Part shown: piece by piece, positions 7,816 through 15,449 of the stretch
Position numbering within the stretch: the first letter of the stretch is position 1
Layout: each line of letters opens with the position of its first letter
Assembly: GCA_023386365.1 (NCBI GenBank)
Contig: JAEWJX010000094.1
Coordinates: 1-30,954, forward strand
Length of the DNA: 30,954 bases
Origin: Actinomycetes bacterium
GTDB taxonomy: Bacteria > Actinomycetota > Actinomycetes > Actinomycetales > Microbacteriaceae
Direction of reading: 5' to 3'
Notes under the pieces: model-generated
Seen by the model: only the letters and a program-made list of their open reading frames with translations
The model's database searches: none
Told to the model about the DNA's origin: nothing
Made by a program: the position numbers and the translations under genes

Positions 7816-9089
7816 TCGCGGCGCTTGTTGAGCAGCACGTAGTTGAACACCTGCTCGCCGAGCGTCTCAGCGACGAGCTCCGACTCCTCCATGATGAGCA
7901 GGGCACGGTCGAGGCTCGACGGGAGGGCCTGGTAACCGAGGGCGCGTCGCTCGGCGCTCGACATGTTGAAGACATCCGCGTCGGCCTCGGGCGGCAGCTC
8001 GTAGCCCTCCTCGATGCCCTTGAGTCCGGCGGCGAGCAGCAGCGAGTAGGCGAGGTAGGGGTTCGCCGCGGAGTCGATTCCGCGGTACTCCACGCGTGCG
8101 CTCTGGCCCTTGCCGGGCTTGTAGAGCGGCACCCGGACGAGCGCCGAACGGTTGTTGTGGCCCCAGGTGACGTAGCTCGGGGCTTCGTCACCGCCCCACA
8201 GCCGCTTGTAGGAGTTCACGAACTGGTTCGTCACCGCCGTGATCTCGGGGGCGTGCTTGAGAAGGCCCGCCACGAACTGGCGACCGATCGGGGAGAGCTG
8301 GTACTCCCCGCCCGCGTCGAAGAACGCGTTGGTATCTCCCTCGAACAGCGAGACGTGGGTGTGCATGCCCGAACCGGGGTGCTCGGAGAACGGCTTCGGC
8401 ATGAAGGTGGCGTAGACACCCTGCTCGATCGCCACCTCCTTGATCACCGTGCGGAAGGTCATGATGTTGTCGGCCGTGGTGAGGCCGTCCGCGTAGCGGA
8501 GGTCGATCTCGTTCTGTCCCGGACCCGCCTCGTGGTGGCTGAACTCGACGGAGATGCCGAGGTCTTCCAGCATCCGCACGCTGCGGCGGCGGAAGTCGTG
8601 GGCCGTGCCACCGGGCACGTTGTCGAAGTAGCCCGCGGAGTCGACCGGCACGGGTCGGCCGTTCTTCAGCTTGCTCGAGGTGAGCAGGTAGAACTCGATC
8701 TCGGGATGCGTGTAGAAGGTGAAGCCGCGGTCGGCCGCCTTCGCGAGGGTGCGCTTGAGCACGTTGCGCGGATCGGCCACGGCCGGCTGCCCGTCGGGGG
8801 TCGTGATGTCGCAGAACATGCGCGCCGTCGGGTCGACCTCGCCCCGCCAGGGAAGGATCTGGAAGGTGGTGGGATCGGGGTGCGCGAGCACATCCGCCTC
8901 GTATGCACGGGTGAGTCCCTCGATCGCTGAACCGTCGATCCCGACGCCCTCGGAGAACGCTCCTTCGACCTCCGCCGGAGCGAGCGCGACCGACTTCAGA
9001 GTGCCGACGACATCGGTGAACCAGAGGCGCACGAACTTGACCCCGCGCTCCTCGATGGTGCGCAGAACGAAGTCTCGCTGCTTGTCCAA
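7752..9089 (-). CDS. glnA: Type I glutamine synthetase, short GlnA2-type
   Basis: ATP-dependent ligation of ammonia to glutamate; cytosolic dodecamer in this family. 445 residues, the length of the short GSI form. The N-terminal beta-grasp region has GVKFVRLWFTDV and DGSAIEGL. The catalytic part has PEIEFYLL, FSHHEAGPGQNEIDLRY, GSGMHTHVSL, NSYKRLWGG and the ATP/glutamate loop RVEYRGIDSAANPYLAYSLLLAAG. The region that in GlnA1 carries the adenylylated tyrosine (NLYDLP) reads DVFNMSSAERRALGY, so the canonical Tyr site is missing. The start is TTG at 9089, with AAGGGA 7 bases before it. Downstream it overlaps or nearly abuts glnE. It is divergent from nadE across 47 bases with overlapping -10-like boxes. 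Confidence 0.95.
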   Translation of the reverse strand: MDKQRDFVLRTIEERGVKFVRLWFTDVVGTLKSVALAPAEVEGAFSEGVGIDGSAIEGLTRAYEADVLAHPDPTTFQILPWRGEVDPTARMFCDITTPDGQPAVADPRNVLKRTLAKAADRGFTFYTHPEIEFYLLTSSKLKNGRPVPVDSAGYFDNVPGGTAHDFRRRSVRMLEDLGISVEFSHHEAGPGQNEIDLRYADGLTTADNIMTFRTVIKEVAIEQGVYATFMPKPFSEHPGSGMHTHVSLFEGDTNAFFDAGGEYQLSPIGRQFVAGLLKHAPEITAVTNQFVNSYKRLWGGDEAPSYVTWGHNNRSALVRVPLYKPGKGQSARVEYRGIDSAANPYLAYSLLLAAGLKGIEEGYELPPEADADVFNMSSAERRALGYQALPSSLDRALLIMEESELVAETLGEQVFNYVLLNKRREWAGYRAQVTPFELEANLEAL

Positions 9090-9124
9090 TTCGGGTCCCT
9101 TCTCGACGCCTGGCGCGCTCGTCC

Positions 9125-9131
9125 TAGGCTA
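9125..9131. promoter_or_regulatory. Overlapping divergent -10 boxes for nadE and glnA2
   Basis: TAGGCT at 9125-9130 on plus ends 6 bases before the nadE ATG, which predicts a leaderless nadE mRNA. On minus, TAGCCT at 9131-9126 is placed to start a leader of roughly 30 bases for glnA2 that would include its AAGGGA ribosome site. The two boxes share almost all their bases, so polymerase could serve only one direction at a time. Predicted from sequence only. Confidence 0.5.
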
Positions 9132-9136
9132 GCGTC

Positions 9137-10870
9137 ATGGCCCGTCTGCGATTGGCACTTGCGCAATCCAACCCCGTCGTCGGCGACATCGACGGCAACA
9201 CATCACAGGTGGTGGACGCCGCGCGGCGCGCAGCCGCCGCCGGAGCCGACGTCTTGGCGACCGGCGAGATGGCGCTGACCGGGTATCCGATCGAGGATCT
9301 CGCCGCCCAGCCGAGCTTCCTCCGCGCGGCGTCCGCTGCGGTCCCCGAACTGGCGCGGCGTCTGGCGGACGAGGGACTCGGTGAACTGGTCGTCGTCGTC
9401 GGACATCCCGACGGGCCGCACGAACCCCGCCTCCTGGGTTCCACCAACGCGCCGACGGCGATCGCGCAGAACTGCGCCAGCGTGCTCCATCGCGGCGAGG
9501 TGGTCGCGCGCTACGCCAAACACCACCTCCCGAACTATTCCGTCTTCGACGAGTACCGCGTCTTCATCCCGGGCGACGAACTCCTCGTCCTGCGTCTCCG
9601 CGGCGTCGACGTCGCCGTCATCGTCTGCGAGGACCTGTGGCGGGATGGCGGACCCGTCGGTCGGGTCCTCGATGCGGACGCCGGACTCCTGCTGGTCATC
9701 AACGCGTCCCCGTTCGAACGCGACAAGGACGAGGTGCGCCTGCCTCTGGTCACGCGGCGCGCGACCGAAACCAGCACGATCGTCGCCTACGTCAACATCG
9801 TGGGCGGGCAAGACGATCTGGTCTTCGACGGCGACAGCGTGGTGGTCGACGAATCGGGCGTGGTGCTGGCGCGTGCACCCCAGTTCCTCGAGCACCTGCT
9901 CGTCGTCGACGTCGAGCCCGACCCGGCGGGCGACGGACGCGAACTCGAGAACGTGCGTCGGGTGTCGATCGATCTCGGCGAGCCGTCGACGGTCGCTCCC
10001 CCGGCTTCCGACATCGCCGTGCTCCCTGATGATCGGGAGCAACTGTGGAATGCACTCGTTCTGGGGCTGCGCGACTACGTGCAGAAGAACGGCTTCCGCT
10101 CGGTGGTACTCGGCGTCTCGGGGGGAATCGACTCGAGCGTCTGCGCCGCCATCGCCGCCGATGCGATCGGCGCCGCGAACGTGTACGGGATCTCAATGCC
10201 GAGCCGCTACTCGTCGGAGGGCTCCGTCGACGACGCGGCCGATCTCGCGGAGCGGATCGGCTTTCACTACTCCGTCGAGCCGATCGGCGACATCGTCGAC
10301 GCGTTCGAGAATCAACTCCACCTGACGGGGATAGCAGCCGAGAACGTCCAGGCGCGGGTACGCGGAATGATCTGGATGGCCGCATCCAACGCGCACGGCC
10401 ACCTCGCGCTCACCAACGGCAACAAGACCGAGGTCTCGGTCGGCTACTCGACCATCTACGGCGACGCCGCCGGAGGGTTCGCGCCGATCAAGGATGTGCC
10501 GAAGACGCTGGTGTGGGAGCTCGCGCGCTGGCGCAACGAAGCCGCCGTCGCCCGTGGCGAGACCCCGCCCATCCCCGACGCGTCGATCACGAAGCCGCCG
10601 AGCGCCGAGCTCCGCCCCGACCAGGTCGACCAGGACACTCTGCCGCCATACCCGCTCCTCGACGCCATCCTCGAGGAGTACGTCACCCGTCGCCGCGGTG
10701 CCGCCGACATCGTGGCGCTCGGATACGATGCGGAGACAGTCGCCTTCGTCACCCGCCTGGTCGACCGTTCCGAGTGGAAGCGCCGCCAGGGTGCCATCGG
10801 CCCGAAGATCTCGGGCATGGCGTTCGGGCGTGATCGTCGTCTCCCCATCACGTACCGCCCGGCGGGCTGA
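9137..10870 (+). CDS. nadE: Glutamine-dependent NAD(+) synthase
   Basis: Last step of NAD synthesis: amidation of nicotinate adenine dinucleotide using ammonia freed from glutamine and ATP. 577 residues. The N-terminal nitrilase-type glutaminase domain has the triad Glu44 (GEMALTGYP), Lys128 (AKHHLPNYSVFDE) and Cys164 (IVCEDLW). The C-terminal synthetase domain has the P-loop GVSGGIDSSVCAAIA and the family motif NGNKTEVSVGYSTIYGD. The protein is of the compact type of about 570 residues rather than the longer one known from mycobacteria. ATG 9137 has no Shine-Dalgarno sequence but has TAGGCT 6 bases upstream, fitting leaderless expression. Monocistronic-looking, with a hairpin around its stop codon. 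Confidence 0.95.
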   Translation: MARLRLALAQSNPVVGDIDGNTSQVVDAARRAAAAGADVLATGEMALTGYPIEDLAAQPSFLRAASAAVPELARRLADEGLGELVVVVGHPDGPHEPRLLGSTNAPTAIAQNCASVLHRGEVVARYAKHHLPNYSVFDEYRVFIPGDELLVLRLRGVDVAVIVCEDLWRDGGPVGRVLDADAGLLLVINASPFERDKDEVRLPLVTRRATETSTIVAYVNIVGGQDDLVFDGDSVVVDESGVVLARAPQFLEHLLVVDVEPDPAGDGRELENVRRVSIDLGEPSTVAPPASDIAVLPDDREQLWNALVLGLRDYVQKNGFRSVVLGVSGGIDSSVCAAIAADAIGAANVYGISMPSRYSSEGSVDDAADLAERIGFHYSVEPIGDIVDAFENQLHLTGIAAENVQARVRGMIWMAASNAHGHLALTNGNKTEVSVGYSTIYGDAAGGFAPIKDVPKTLVWELARWRNEAAVARGETPPIPDASITKPPSAELRPDQVDQDTLPPYPLLDAILEEYVTRRRGAADIVALGYDAETVAFVTRLVDRSEWKRRQGAIGPKISGMAFGRDRRLPITYRPAG

Positions 10871-10877
10871 GCCCGCC
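10861..10877 (+). terminator. GC-rich hairpin with the nadE stop codon in its loop
   Basis: GGCGGGC (10861-10867) and GCCCGCC (10871-10877) are perfect complements, and the three-base loop is exactly the nadE TGA stop. No U-tract follows (CGTTCC), so an intrinsic terminator would be weak. mRNA 3'-end protection or a pause is equally possible. Confidence 0.45.
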
Positions 10878-10918
10878 CGTTCCACCCGCCGTCCGCGGCG
10901 AGAAAGCTCCTTCACGCC

Positions 10919-12262
10919 GTGCAGCTCCAGCCCTACCTCGAGTCCGTCTACCGCACCGCCGTCGCCCGCAACGCCGGCGAGCCCGAGTTCCACCAAGCCC
11001 TTCACGAGGTGCTGGAGTCGGTCGGCCCCGTCCTGGAGCGTCATCCGGAGTATGTCGACGCCGGCATCCTCGAGCGGTTGGTCGAGCCGGAACGTCAGAT
11101 CATGTTCCGGGTGCCGTGGGTCGACGACGCCGGCAGGGTGCAGGTGAACCGCGGCTTCCGCGTGCAGTTCAATTCGGCACTCGGTCCGTACAAGGGCGGA
11201 CTTCGGTTCCACCCGAGCGTCAACCTCGGCATCATCAAGTTCCTCGGCTTCGAGCAGATCCTGAAGAACGCGCTCACCGGCCAGGGCATCGGCGGGGCGA
11301 AGGGCGGCTCCGACTTCGACCCGCACGGCCGCAGCGACCGGGAGGTGGAACGCTTCGCCCAGAGCTTCATGTCCGAGCTCTACCGGCACCTCGGCGAGCA
11401 CACGGATGTGCCTGCCGGCGACATCGGCGTCGGTGCGCGCGAGATCGGCTACCTGTTCGGTCAGTACCGTCGGCTCACGAACCGTCACGAGTCGGGCATG
11501 TTCACCGGCAAGGGCGTGCTGTGGGGTGGCGCAGAGGTGCGTACGGAGGCCACCGGGTACGGCGCCGTCTTCTTCCTCCAGGAGATGCTGGAGCGTCGCG
11601 GTGAGGGGCTCGACGGCCGTACGGCTGTCGTGTCCGGCTCGGGCAACGTCGCCATCTACGCCATCGAGAAGCTCCTGCAGCTCGGCGCACGCCCGCTCAC
11701 CGCATCCGATTCCTCGGGCTACGTCGTCGACGAGGCGGGCATCGACGTCGACCTGCTCAAGCAGGTGAAAGAGGTCGAGCGCGCGCGCATCGCCGAGTAC
11801 GCGGCACGGCGTCCGTCTGCGCGCTTCGTTCCCGGCGGTCGGGTGTGGGAGGTCCCGGCCGACGTCGCGATCCCGTCGGCGACGCAGAACGAACTCGACG
11901 CGACGGATGCAGCGAACCTCATCAAGGGCGGGGTGCTCGCCGTCAGCGAGGGCGCGAATATGCCCAGCACCCCCGAGGCGGTGGAAGCGTTCCAGGAGGC
12001 GCAGGTGCTCTTCGCCCCCGGCAAGGCGGCCAACGCCGGCGGTGTGGCCACGTCGGCCCTCGAGATGAGCCAGAACGCCTCCCGCCAGCGCTGGGGCTTC
12101 GACGACAGCGAGTCGCGCCTGCGCGTCATCATGCGCGACGTGCACGACGCCACCTACGCCGCATCCGAGAAGTACGGACGCCCCGGCGACTATGTGCTCG
12201 GGGCCAACACCGCCGGTTTCGTCCGCGTCGCCGACGCGATGCTCGCGCAGGGCCTCATCTGA
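10919..12262 (+). CDS. gdhA: Glutamate dehydrogenase, hexameric NADP-type
   Basis: Reductive amination of 2-oxoglutarate to glutamate, cytosolic. 447 residues, typical of the small hexameric class. Substrate-binding motifs: GPYKGGLRFHPSVN with the catalytic-region lysine, and GIGGAKGGSDFDPHGRSD. The coenzyme domain has VSGSGNVAIYAIEKL (GxGxxA). The C-terminal half has SEGANMPSTPEA and KAANAGGVATSALEMSQN. NADP rather than NAD preference is inferred from this class. The start is GTG at 10919; the ribosome site is poor (AGAAAG lies 13 bases away). The next gene starts on the last base of its stop codon (TGATG), so the two are cotranscribed. Physically close to glnA2/glnE, grouping ammonia assimilation in one locus. 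Confidence 0.95.
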   Translation: MQLQPYLESVYRTAVARNAGEPEFHQALHEVLESVGPVLERHPEYVDAGILERLVEPERQIMFRVPWVDDAGRVQVNRGFRVQFNSALGPYKGGLRFHPSVNLGIIKFLGFEQILKNALTGQGIGGAKGGSDFDPHGRSDREVERFAQSFMSELYRHLGEHTDVPAGDIGVGAREIGYLFGQYRRLTNRHESGMFTGKGVLWGGAEVRTEATGYGAVFFLQEMLERRGEGLDGRTAVVSGSGNVAIYAIEKLLQLGARPLTASDSSGYVVDEAGIDVDLLKQVKEVERARIAEYAARRPSARFVPGGRVWEVPADVAIPSATQNELDATDAANLIKGGVLAVSEGANMPSTPEAVEAFQEAQVLFAPGKAANAGGVATSALEMSQNASRQRWGFDDSESRLRVIMRDVHDATYAASEKYGRPGDYVLGANTAGFVRVADAMLAQGLI

Positions 12263-12930
12263 TGCCACGGATCGGGCTGATGGTCGGCGCCTTCGCGCCG
12301 TTCGTCGTCGTCTCGATCTTCCACCTCGCCGTGAAGCTCGCCGGACTCGTCGAGCTCGACCGCGCCACGAAGGGGCTGACGATCCCGGCACTGATTCTGG
12401 GTGTCGCGGTCGTCCTCCTGGTGGGCAGGATGCGGTTGCCGCTGCCGGTTCTGCTGACCCTTCTCGGTGGCCTCGTCCTCTCCTGGCTGGGCGACATCAC
12501 CCTGGGCAACTTCGCCGTCGGGCTCGGATTCTTCCTGGCCGCACACGTGCTCTACATCGTGATGTTCCATCTCGCCTTCCACCGGCCAGCGTCGTGGTGG
12601 TCACTCGGACTCGTGCCCTGGTACGCCGGGCTGCTGCTGGCCCTCTGGCCGGCCCTCGGGGACATGGCGGCGCTTGTGGCGGTGTACGGCGCCGTGCTCG
12701 GCCTGATGGCCGCAGCCTCGACACGCGGCAACGCCTTCACGATGCTCGGCGGCACCCTCTTCGTGGCGTCCGACTCGCTGCTCGCGTTCCGGCTTTTCAC
12801 GCCGCTGTTTCAGACCCCGCCCGAGGACGTGCTCATCATGGGCTTGTACCTCGCGGCGCAGTTCTTCATCGTCCTCGGCATCCTCCGCACGGCGATGCCG
12901 CGGCGGGCACCGGCTCCGTCGCGCGCCTAG
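12262..12930 (+). CDS. YhhN-family integral membrane protein (lysoplasmalogenase-like)
   Basis: 222 residues with about seven or eight hydrophobic segments (for example FAPFVVVSIFHLAVKLAGLV, LPVLLTLLGGLVLSWLGDI, GLYLAAQFFIVLGILRTAM). SWLGDITL and the late SDSLLAF each place an Asp in a membrane segment, the pattern of the YhhN/TMEM86 family, whose animal member hydrolyses lysoplasmalogens. The bacterial role is mostly unproven. ATG 12262 overlaps the gdhA stop by one base, implying translational coupling. The C-terminus is short and basic (PRRAPAPSRA), probably cytosolic. The panB promoter-like hexamer overlaps its last codons. Confidence 0.75.
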   Translation: MPRIGLMVGAFAPFVVVSIFHLAVKLAGLVELDRATKGLTIPALILGVAVVLLVGRMRLPLPVLLTLLGGLVLSWLGDITLGNFAVGLGFFLAAHVLYIVMFHLAFHRPASWWSLGLVPWYAGLLLALWPALGDMAALVAVYGAVLGLMAAASTRGNAFTMLGGTLFVASDSLLAFRLFTPLFQTPPEDVLIMGLYLAAQFFIVLGILRTAMPRRAPAPSRA

Positions 12931-12933
12931 ACT
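12928..12933 (+). promoter_or_regulatory. Leaderless -10 box for panB
   Basis: TAGACT ends 6 bases before the panB ATG and includes the last bases of the upstream gene. No Shine-Dalgarno sequence precedes panB. Spacing and sequence match the hexamers before nadE, nif3, the NCS1-like permease and the 23403 gene. Confidence 0.5.
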
Positions 12934-12939
12934 GGCCCG

Positions 12940-13755
12940 ATGGCAGACGAGGTCGTCAAGAAGGTCCGCACCCGGCATTTCCAGAACGCAAAGGCCAACG
13001 GCATCAAGATCACCGGCCTCACGAGCTACGACCAGCTCACGGCTGCGATCTTTGACCGTGCGGGCATCGACTTCCTGCTCGTCGGCGACTCGGCGGGCAA
13101 CAACGTGTTCGGCTACGACACAACCCTCCCCGTCACGGTCGATCAGCTCATCCCGCTCACCCGCGCGGTGGCGGGCGCGGTGAAGCGCGCGTTCGTGGTG
13201 GCGGACATGCCGTTCGGGTCGTACGAGACGGGCCCCGATGAGGCGCTGCACACGGCCTTCCGGTTTATGAAGGAGACCGGCGCCCACGCCGTCAAGCTCG
13301 AGGGTGGGGTGCGGTCGGCGGAGCAGATCCGTCGGATCGTTTCTGCCGGCATCCCGGTGATGGCGCACATCGGATTCACCCCACAGAGCGAGCATCAGCT
13401 CGGCGGACATGTCATCCAGGGCCGCGGCGAACGCGTGGAGCAGCTGCTCGCCGACGCCCGCGCTGTCGAGGAAGCGGGCGCATTCGCCGTCGTGCTCGAG
13501 ATGGTCCCCGCCGAGGCCGCGCGCCGCGTCACCGAGGCGCTGTCGATCCCCACCATCTCGGTGGGTGCGGGACCGCACACCGATGGGCAGCTCCTGGTGT
13601 GGACCGACTGGGCCGGCCTCACGACCGGGCGTATCCCCAAGTTCGTGAAGCCCTACGCCGACCTGTCGACGGTACTCGGCGACGCGGCCCGCGAGTGGAC
13701 GGCCGACGTCGCATCTGGCGCCTACCCCGGCCCCGAGCACTCCTACGACGATTAG
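12940..13755 (+). CDS. panB: 3-methyl-2-oxobutanoate hydroxymethyltransferase
   Basis: First committed step to pantothenate: transfers a hydroxymethyl group from methylene-tetrahydrofolate to ketoisovalerate. 271 residues, the usual length. Magnesium ligands are Asp50 in LLVGDSAGNN and Asp89 in VADMPFGSYE; the catalytic-base Glu187 lies in VVLEMVP. Other family signatures are VKLEGG, HIGFTPQ and ISVGAGPHTDGQLLVW. The ATG at 12940 has the TAGACT box 6 bases upstream and no ribosome site. DUF72 follows after 25 bases. Confidence 0.95.
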   Translation: MADEVVKKVRTRHFQNAKANGIKITGLTSYDQLTAAIFDRAGIDFLLVGDSAGNNVFGYDTTLPVTVDQLIPLTRAVAGAVKRAFVVADMPFGSYETGPDEALHTAFRFMKETGAHAVKLEGGVRSAEQIRRIVSAGIPVMAHIGFTPQSEHQLGGHVIQGRGERVEQLLADARAVEEAGAFAVVLEMVPAEAARRVTEALSIPTISVGAGPHTDGQLLVWTDWAGLTTGRIPKFVKPYADLSTVLGDAAREWTADVASGAYPGPEHSYDD

Positions 13756-13780
13756 TCCCTGATCGTCGGAGGGCTGCCGG

Positions 13781-14596
13781 ATGACGACTGCGCGGGTGGG
13801 GATGTCCGGCTGGACGTACGCGCCTTGGCGCGGTGAGTTCTATCCGCAGGGCCTACGCCAGGCCGATGAGCTCCGCTACGCGGCCGACCACGTCACCTCG
13901 ATCGAGCTGAACGGTTCCTTCTACTCGTTGCAGAAGCCCGCGAGTTGGCAGAAGTGGCGCAACGAAACCCCCGACGACTTCCTCTTCTCGGTGAAGGCTC
14001 CGCGGTTCATCACCCACATCCGCCGCCTCGAGGACGTCGCGGAACCGCTCGCGAACTTCTTCGCGTCCGGCATCCTGGCCCTCGGCCCGAAGCTGGGCCC
14101 GATCCTCTGGCAGCTGCCGCCGAACCTCGAGTACGACCCGGCGACCATCGGCGACTTCCTGACGCTCCTCCCCCACGACACCGAGTCGGCGCTGGAGATC
14201 GCGCGGAGACGCGGCGACCGGATGGCGGGCAAGGAGTACCTGGAGATCGACGCCGTTCGGCCCGTTCGGCACGCGGTGGAACCGCGAGCCCACAGCTTCG
14301 ACGATCAGGAGTTCGCCGACCAGCTCGCAGCGTCCCGGGTCGCCGCGGTCCTCGGCGACTCTGCGGGACGCTGGCCGAAGTTGGACTGGGTCACCACCGA
14401 CTTCGCCTACGCGCGTCTCCACGGCGACAAGGAACTGTACACCTCCGGATACGACGAGGCGGGGCTCGACATCTGGGAGGAGTGGACGCGCGACCACCTC
14501 GACCACGACCGCGACGCCTACGTGTACTTCGACAACGACCAGAAGGTGCGTGCTCCCTTCGATGCGATGTCGCTTCTGGAACGATTGGCCCGATGA
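13781..14596 (+). CDS. DUF72 (YecE-like) family protein
   Basis: 271 residues. Opens with the family pattern GMSGWTYAPWRGEFYPQGL, then NGSFYSLQKPASWQKW, FLFSVKAPRFITHIRRL and ILWQLPPN. The C-terminus has DFAYARLHGDKELY and YVYFDNDQKVRAPFDA. The fold is a TIM barrel in this family, but no biochemical role is established. GGAGG 12 bases before the ATG supports the start only moderately. It overlaps the following acetyltransferase by ATGA, so the two are coupled. Confidence 0.88.
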   Translation: MTTARVGMSGWTYAPWRGEFYPQGLRQADELRYAADHVTSIELNGSFYSLQKPASWQKWRNETPDDFLFSVKAPRFITHIRRLEDVAEPLANFFASGILALGPKLGPILWQLPPNLEYDPATIGDFLTLLPHDTESALEIARRRGDRMAGKEYLEIDAVRPVRHAVEPRAHSFDDQEFADQLAASRVAAVLGDSAGRWPKLDWVTTDFAYARLHGDKELYTSGYDEAGLDIWEEWTRDHLDHDRDAYVYFDNDQKVRAPFDAMSLLERLAR

Positions 14597-15222
14597 CTAC
14601 CTCCGCGCCCCCTCCGCCTTTCGTGTTGCCCGCCCCGCCCTCCGAGCTGCGACTGGAGACCGAACGTCTCGTACTGCGGCCCCTGATGGAGGTCGACCTC
14701 CCGGCGATGACCCGATACCGCGGCGACCCGGAGGTGTGCCGCTACCTGCCGTTCGAACCGCAGACGGCCGACGACATCCGGGAGCGGATCGGGCACATCC
14801 TCGGGTCGACGAGCCTCGATGGCGAGCGAGGGGGTATCCCCGTCGGGATCTTCCGACGCGACGGCGGCGACCTCATCGGCGATCTGGTGCTGTTCCATCT
14901 CGACCGCGCGAACGGAAACGTCGAAATCGGCTGGGTGATCCGGCCGGACATCTCCGGGCGGGGCTACGCGACGGAGGCGGTTCGTGGGCTGCTCGGGGCG
15001 GCGTTCGGCGTGCTCGGCGTCCGCCGCGTCATCGCCCGCATCGACGGAGAGAACGACGCCTCGGCGCGGCTCGCCGAACGTGTCGGGATGCGGCTGGAGG
15101 CTCGCCAGATCCAGAACGAGTGGTACAACGGGCGCTGGGGCGACGAGCTCGACTACGCGATCCTGGCGAGCGAGTGGCCGCCACGCGACACCCTGCGAAC
15201 CGGGGCGCACGCCATCCGCTAG
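14593..15222 (+). CDS. GNAT-family N-acetyltransferase (RimJ/RimL-like)
   Basis: 209 residues. After a Pro-rich N-terminus comes LRLETERLVLRPLMEVD, the standard opening of the RimJ-like subgroup. It is followed by EIGWVIRPDISGRGYATEAVRGLLGAAF, which contains the acetyl-CoA pyrophosphate-binding R/Q-x-x-G-x-G/A loop, then RVIARIDGENDASARLAERVGM, the usual motif B. The substrate cannot be read from sequence; this group acetylates N-termini of ribosomal proteins, antibiotics or small molecules. The start overlaps the DUF72 stop (ATGA). Confidence 0.85.
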   Translation: MTTSAPPPPFVLPAPPSELRLETERLVLRPLMEVDLPAMTRYRGDPEVCRYLPFEPQTADDIRERIGHILGSTSLDGERGGIPVGIFRRDGGDLIGDLVLFHLDRANGNVEIGWVIRPDISGRGYATEAVRGLLGAAFGVLGVRRVIARIDGENDASARLAERVGMRLEARQIQNEWYNGRWGDELDYAILASEWPPRDTLRTGAHAIR

Positions 15223-15225
15223 CCG

Positions 15226-15241
15226 GCGGCAGGGATGCCGC
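15226..15241. terminator. Short GC hairpin between convergent genes
   Basis: GCGGCA (15226-15231) and TGCCGC (15236-15241) flank a GGGA loop, which is a GNRA tetraloop when read on plus. It sits between the stop codons of two convergent genes (GNAT and the 56-residue protein). There is no T-tract on either side, so any termination would be weak. Confidence 0.35.
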
Positions 15242-15244
15242 GTC

Positions 15245-15415
15245 TCAGCTGTCGGCCTCGTCCTCGGACGCCCACGCCCGCGCGCGCTCCTGCGCGATCT
15301 CGGGTGCGCGCTCCGCGTCCTCGCGCGTCGCGAACGGCCCGTCGCGATCCGATCCCAACGACTGGGGGCCTTCTTCGACCTCACCGGTCTTGTGGTTGTA
15401 CCACCACTCGGCCAT
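15245..15415 (-). CDS. Small conserved actinobacterial protein (SPOR-like annotation)
   Basis: 56 residues, acidic C-terminus. It starts MAEWWYNHKTGEVEEGPQS, then GPFATREDAERAPEIAQERARAW. The WYN..TG.VEEG and GP(Y/F)ATREDAERA pattern occurs in short actinobacterial proteins, often labelled SPOR-domain or uncharacterised, and resembles one alpha/beta unit of a SPOR fold. I recognise it as a real small gene but not a function. The ATG at 15415 has GGAAGGA 8 bases upstream. On minus, TAGGCT at 15449-15444 could be its -10 box. Divergent from map. Confidence 0.65.
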   Translation of the reverse strand: MAEWWYNHKTGEVEEGPQSLGSDRDGPFATREDAERAPEIAQERARAWASEDEADS

Positions 15416-15435
15416 GTCGGCGTCCTTCCGCTCGG

Positions 15436-15449
15436 TAGTCTTGAGCCTA
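15436..15449. promoter_or_regulatory. Overlapping divergent promoters of map and the 56-residue gene
   Basis: On plus, TAGTCT (15436-15441) ends 7 bases before the map ATG, leaderless geometry. On minus, TAGGCT (15449-15444) overlaps the map start codon and would give the small gene a leader of about 20 bases holding its GGAAGG site. The arrangement copies the nadE/glnA2 pair: one leaderless side, one short-leader side. Confidence 0.45.

Noticed and set aside
10193..12391. 732-codon minus-strand ORF over nadE and gdhA
   Set aside because: Spans two well-defined genes on the other strand, low-complexity Arg/Val/Glu composition.
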